DNA from: Deltaproteobacteria bacterium
Lineage (GTDB): Bacteria > Desulfobacterota > Desulfarculia > Adiutricales > Adiutricaceae
Assembly (NCBI GenBank): GCA_031257955.1
Contig: JAIRNQ010000225.1
Span: forward strand, 1 to 7,444
Direction of reading: 5' to 3'
Length of the DNA stretch: 7,444 nucleotides
Of this stretch, positions 4,933 to 7,444 are shown piece after piece. Each line of letters begins with the position of its first letter. Positions within the stretch are counted from its first letter, which is position 1. Both the position numbers and the translations under genes were made by a program. A model generated the notes under the pieces. That model was not told the origin of the DNA, ran no database searches, and saw nothing but the letters and a program-made list of their open reading frames with translations.

Positions 4933-6441
4933 TCAGCTGCCCTCCGCCGGGGACTCGGCCGCCGCCTCGGGGGCCGCCGCTTCGGGGGCCGTCTCGGGGG
5001 TGGGCTGGGTGGAAACTGTCGGATCTGACCCGGTCGGGTCCGACTCGGTCGCGGTGGCGGCCGGGTCGGATTCGGTCGCATTGGGCGCTTGCGTGGCCAA
5101 GCCGGCGTAACGGGGTAAGCCCTTGAGGCTTTCGAAGAGACCTTTCACGGCCGCGTTGTCGTTTTTCAAGGCGTAGTCAAAGGCGGTCAGCCCCTCCTCG
5201 TCCGTCAGCAACGGATTGCCGCCGGCCCCCAAAATCAGCCTGGGCACGACCGGGTCTTCCGAGACGGCGGCGGACAGCATAAGGGCCGTCCGGCCGTGAC
5301 CGTCGGTTTCGTTGGGGTTGACCCCTTGGGAGAGGATGAGTTTGGTCATGGCCGGTTCCGGGTTAACCAGGGTGGCCATCAGCACGGTCATGCCGTCCAG
5401 ATGGGTCTCGTCGGCCTTTTGGCCCAGCGACAGTAGGCGTCTGGCCACGTTGACGTTGGGGTTAAAGTAGGCGGCGGCGAAGAGGGCCGAGCCCTCGGAA
5501 GCGTCAAAGAGGCTCAGATCGCTGCCGGTGGCCTGCAACAGAACGGCCATGGCGTCGGAGTTGGGGTTGACCGCCGAGTGGTAAAGGGGGGATTGGCCGC
5601 GAAGGTTTCTGGCCTTGGGGTCGGCCCCGGCTTTTAGAAGCTCAAATATGGCCCCCGAGTCCACGTTGCTGCGGGCGGCCCAGGCCAACGGCCCGTCGCC
5701 GGCGTCGTCAACGGCCTTTATGTCGGCCCCGAGTTCCAGGAGTTTGCGGATGACCGTGGTCTTGCCGTAACCGGCGGCGTGCATGAGCGGGGTGGCCCCC
5801 ATCGAGTCGGGGGAGTCAACTTTGGCCCCGGCTTTTATCAAGGCCTCGGCCACGGCCGGGTTGGGGTTACTGGCGGCGGCTTGGATCAGGGCCGTGCCAC
5901 CCTGAAAATTCTGGAAATCTACCGACAGGCCCTTAGAGATCAAAAAATCGACCATCTCGGGTAAGGGGTTGTGCGAGGCGGCCAACATCAAGGCGTTTAG
6001 CCCGAAGCGGCTTTCCACGGCCTCGTGATTGGCCCCGGCCTCCAGAAGGGCCTTGGCCGAGTCGACGTCGCGGTTAAAGGCCGCCGCCGACAGTAGGGGG
6101 GTTAACCCGCCCGGGGAGACGAAATTGGGGTCGGCCCCGGCGTCCAGGGCTTTTTTGATGTCCTCCGGGGAGGCGGTGCCGCAAAACTCCACCCACTCGT
6201 TTCCCGACGGCGGAACGTAAGGCGCCGGCGCCTCCCCGGCCGCCGCTTGGTCTGGCTCTTGGGGGGTACCGGTTTGGGGAGCCCCGGCTGGGGCGGGCTC
6301 GGCTGGGGAAGCGGGCTGGGCGGATTCAGTCTGGGTTTTGTCCGTCGCCCCTTCCTGGGCCCAGCCCAGCGGGACCAGCAGGGCGAGGAAAAAGGTCAGG
6401 GAAAAGGCGGAAAGAAAGATTGATTTAAGTGTCGTTGGCAA
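4933..6441 (-). CDS. Secreted ankyrin-repeat protein
   Basis: A 502-residue protein with a clear signal peptide (hydrophobic 8-26, likely cut after Ala28 in GWA-QE), then a Pro/Ala/Gln-rich linker (about 29-80). About eleven ankyrin repeats follow between residues 81 and 440, with typical cores such as GGLTPLLSAA, MGATPLMHAAGYG and LLEAGAN. Most repeats are 33-35 residues. Five carry an NP pair at the turn between helices (158, 192, 292, 327 and 360). A low-complexity tail (about 450-502) contains the tandem ATESDP repeat. No enzymatic domain is visible, so a binding or scaffold role in the periplasm or outside the cell is inferred. The start is TTG: the codon just upstream is TAA, no in-frame ATG precedes the signal peptide, and TTGAGG sits six bases before it. 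It lies upstream of the transglycosylase-like gene, with a probable terminator between them. Confidence 0.92.
   Translation of the reverse strand: MPTTLKSIFLSAFSLTFFLALLVPLGWAQEGATDKTQTESAQPASPAEPAPAGAPQTGTPQEPDQAAAGEAPAPYVPPSGNEWVEFCGTASPEDIKKALDAGADPNFVSPGGLTPLLSAAAFNRDVDSAKALLEAGANHEAVESRFGLNALMLAASHNPLPEMVDFLISKGLSVDFQNFQGGTALIQAAASNPNPAVAEALIKAGAKVDSPDSMGATPLMHAAGYGKTTVIRKLLELGADIKAVDDAGDGPLAWAARSNVDSGAIFELLKAGADPKARNLRGQSPLYHSAVNPNSDAMAVLLQATGSDLSLFDASEGSALFAAAYFNPNVNVARRLLSLGQKADETHLDGMTVLMATLVNPEPAMTKLILSQGVNPNETDGHGRTALMLSAAVSEDPVVPRLILGAGGNPLLTDEEGLTAFDYALKNDNAAVKGLFESLKGLPRYAGLATQAPNATESDPAATATESDPTGSDPTVSTQPTPETAPEAAAPEAAAESPAEGS
5035..5088. repeat. In-frame 27-bp tandem repeat in the ankyrin protein tail
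   Basis: Two units (5035-5061 and 5062-5088) encode the nine-residue period ATESDPAAT / ATESDPTGS, followed by a further SDP. The copies are imperfect at third positions and at the unit ends. They lie in the disordered acidic tail after the ankyrin domain. Confidence 0.6.
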
Positions 6442-6447
6442 TTAAAA

Positions 6448-6453
6448 CCTCAA
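6448..6453 (-). promoter_or_regulatory. Ribosome binding site supporting the TTG start of the ankyrin gene
   Basis: Minus-strand TTGAGG, six bases before the TTG at 6441. The triplet directly before the TTG is an in-frame TAA, so a longer protein is excluded. Confidence 0.7.
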
Positions 6454-6491
6454 CGTTTATGGGAGATGGTTTGTCGTAAGCGTTCTCTGGG

Positions 6492-6545
6492 CTCGCGAAT
6501 GTTTGGCCTTTCGATGAGGGTGCCCCGTTGCGTGGGTTTCGCGAG
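6492..6545. repeat. Perfect 8-bp inverted repeat in the ankyrin gene leader
   Basis: CTCGCGAA (6492-6499) is mirrored by TTCGCGAG (6538-6545) across 38 bases. It lies about 50-100 bases upstream of the ankyrin start in the 219-base spacer. It could be an operator for a dimeric regulator or the base of a long leader hairpin. No clear promoter was recognised nearby. Confidence 0.4.
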
Positions 6546-6578
6546 AGAATCAGTGAAACGATTGGCGAATATCGCCTT

Positions 6579-6601
6579 TAATCCGGCAAAAGGCCGGATT
6601 A
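6579..6601 (-). terminator. 9-bp hairpin after the flavodoxin-like gene
   Basis: TAATCCGGC (6579-6587) pairs with GCCGGATTA (6593-6601) around a five-base loop. It starts about 60 bases beyond the flavodoxin-like stop codon. On the minus strand no proper T run follows (AAGGCGAT), while on the plus strand a TTTT comes soon after. It may be a weak terminator or a leader element of the ankyrin gene. Confidence 0.4.
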
Positions 6602-6660
6602 CCGTTTTGGGCTTAAGTCGCGGCGGATACTTATCTCCAAAATTTACGGTTCGCCCGGAT

Positions 6661-7245
6661 TTACTTTAATTTACTGAGCCAGGTGTCGGTCTTTTTTAAT
6701 ATGGCTTCGGTGGACCGGTCTTCATTTTTTTTGCTGATAAGACCCGGCTTCAAGGCTTGACCGTTTCGCACGAGGGAGCTCAAAGATTTGATAATATTTT
6801 TTGGTTTGGGGCCAGTGGTGGCAAAGAAGGCAACCTTGGCGCCCTTGCAGTCCATTTGGGACATAAACAAGGCGACTATATCCGGGCGATCTCCAAACCA
6901 GGAGGAAGTCCCGATAAAAATGGTATCGTAGCCACTTAAATCCGGAGGGGGATTTTTCAATTCTGGTGGCTGGCCACTTTTAATACGAGCCTCTTCCGCC
7001 GCGATCATCGCGTCCTCGTCAGTGGGGTAAGGGACTGTCGGCTCGATCCGAAACGTCTCCGCTCCGGTAGTGGAGACTATTCGATTGACGATCGTTTCAA
7101 GGATTTCCCCTTTCAAGGGCGAGAAAACGAATACAATGCTTTTCCCAAAAGATGTCTCTTGGGACCAGGTCTTAGTTGGCAAGGCCAATAAAAGAGCGAG
7201 GATGGCCAAGGATAATAAACAACTGTGTATAATTTTACTGTTCAA
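6661..7245 (-). CDS. Exported flavodoxin-like protein lacking the usual FMN-phosphate loop
   Basis: A 194-residue protein with a signal peptide (hydrophobic 9-22, likely cut near WSQ, residues 27-29) and a flavodoxin-like fold. It has a first beta strand SIVFVFS (36-42), then IEPTVPYPTDEDA (67-79), ELKNPPPDLSGYDTIFIGTSSWFG (95-118) and a strand AKVAFFATTG (136-145). These match the order in short flavodoxins, where the WWG loop and the DLSGYD-IF-G strand are typical. The phosphate-binding loop, usually S-x-T/S-GNT after strand 1, reads SPLKGEI here, so FMN binding is doubtful. Export is also unusual for a flavodoxin. The start is a TTG with GGAG seven bases upstream; no ATG is available. The stop codon of the preceding partial gene is 19 bases upstream, so the two are probably co-transcribed. 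The role is unknown; an envelope redox or binding function is inference. Confidence 0.85.
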   Translation of the reverse strand: MNSKIIHSCLLSLAILALLLALPTKTWSQETSFGKSIVFVFSPLKGEILETIVNRIVSTTGAETFRIEPTVPYPTDEDAMIAAEEARIKSGQPPELKNPPPDLSGYDTIFIGTSSWFGDRPDIVALFMSQMDCKGAKVAFFATTGPKPKNIIKSLSSLVRNGQALKPGLISKKNEDRSTEAILKKTDTWLSKLK

Positions 7246-7252
7246 TGATGTT

Positions 7253-7256
7253 CTCC
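7253..7256 (-). promoter_or_regulatory. Ribosome binding site for the TTG start of the flavodoxin-like gene
   Basis: Minus-strand GGAG with a seven-base spacer to TTG at 7245. It falls between the stop codon of the upstream partial gene (7265-7267) and the start, consistent with translation of both from one message. Confidence 0.55.
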
Positions 7257-7264
7257 AACAACCT

Positions 7265-7444
7265 CTAGGGGCTGCTTTTAAGATGCTCTAGCGGAAAAAA
7301 CCACGTCCCATTACTTTCCATGGAAGGGGCTAACCCCAACGTGGAGGCGTCAAAAGTCGGTCGCGCGGCTACCCAGATGGCTCCAAACCAACGTTGGCCA
7401 TTAATTGAGCCAACGGCCATCAAAACTACCGAGGTAGCGATAGG
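7265..7444 (-). CDS. Unrecognised protein, C-terminal 59 residues (partial, enters from the right edge)
   Basis: From the right window edge one minus-strand frame is open for 59 codons and ends at TAG; the other two frames stop within about 15 codons. The peptide begins PIATSVVLMAVGSINGQRWF and ends WFFPLEHLKSSP. It has a balanced composition (several Trp, Phe, Gly and Pro), which suggests a genuine folded C-terminus rather than random sequence. I do not recognise the family and no catalytic motif is visible. The stop codon is 19 bases before the TTG of the flavodoxin-like gene, whose ribosome binding site lies in the gap, so the two probably form an operon. The inverted repeat CGTTGGC / GCCAACG (7392-7415) falls inside this frame and is likely incidental. 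Confidence 0.6.
   Translation of the reverse strand, partial: PIATSVVLMAVGSINGQRWFGAIWVAARPTFDASTLGLAPSMESNGTWFFPLEHLKSSP

Noticed and set aside
4839..5081. N-terminal extension of the transglycosylase-like gene to an ATG at 5081
   Set aside because: The extension is almost all Pro and Arg, overlaps the ankyrin coding region in another frame, and contains the terminator hairpin. The ATG at 4838 leads directly into a signal peptide.
6516..6533. Sigma-54-like GG-N10-GC match on the plus strand
   Set aside because: The match is poor outside the two dinucleotides and no plus-strand gene follows.
7300..7415. Several inverted repeats near the right edge (such as GGGG-CTAA-CCCC and CGTTGGC / GCCAACG)
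   Set aside because: They fall inside the open frame of the partial right-edge gene and are most simply explained by its coding sequence.

Overview
All well-supported genes lie on the minus strand, so the window is best read from right to left. The coding DNA is G+C-rich, with many GCC, GGC and CTG codons. Three genes appear to start with TTG. The gene families (LemA, M48 peptidase, a MltD-like lytic transglycosylase relative, exported ankyrin and flavodoxin-like proteins) and the signal peptides fit a Gram-negative bacterium. The left-edge AAA-like ATPase is of a type I associate with multicopy families in Deltaproteobacteria/Desulfobacterota, so that group is my low-confidence guess.

Right part (about 6440-7444): the C-terminus of an unrecognised protein enters from the right edge. 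After 19 bases comes an exported flavodoxin-like protein whose FMN-phosphate loop is not recognisable. A 219-base spacer with three inverted repeats leads to a secreted protein of about eleven ankyrin repeats.

Central part (1128-4935): a probable intrinsic terminator follows the ankyrin gene. Then come an exported MltD-like protein that has lost the catalytic glutamate, two tandem lemA paralogues, and a membrane-embedded M48 metallopeptidase with an intact HExxH site. LemA next to an M48 peptidase is a known arrangement. A lytic-transglycosylase-like pseudoenzyme and an exported ankyrin protein beside them suggest an envelope module that senses or scaffolds rather than cutting peptidoglycan. 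That role is inference.

Left part (1-1127): about 800 bases with no convincing gene, including an A+T-rich stretch (about 640-1000) with inverted repeats and a 28-bp tandem repeat. It is followed by the first 107 codons of an AAA-like ATPase that runs off the left edge.

A recurring pattern is short tandem duplication with a unit of 27-30 bp at four places: the ankyrin tail, the N-terminus of the transglycosylase-like protein, the spacer before the first lemA, and downstream of the M48 gene. Two copies are in frame inside genes and two are intergenic.
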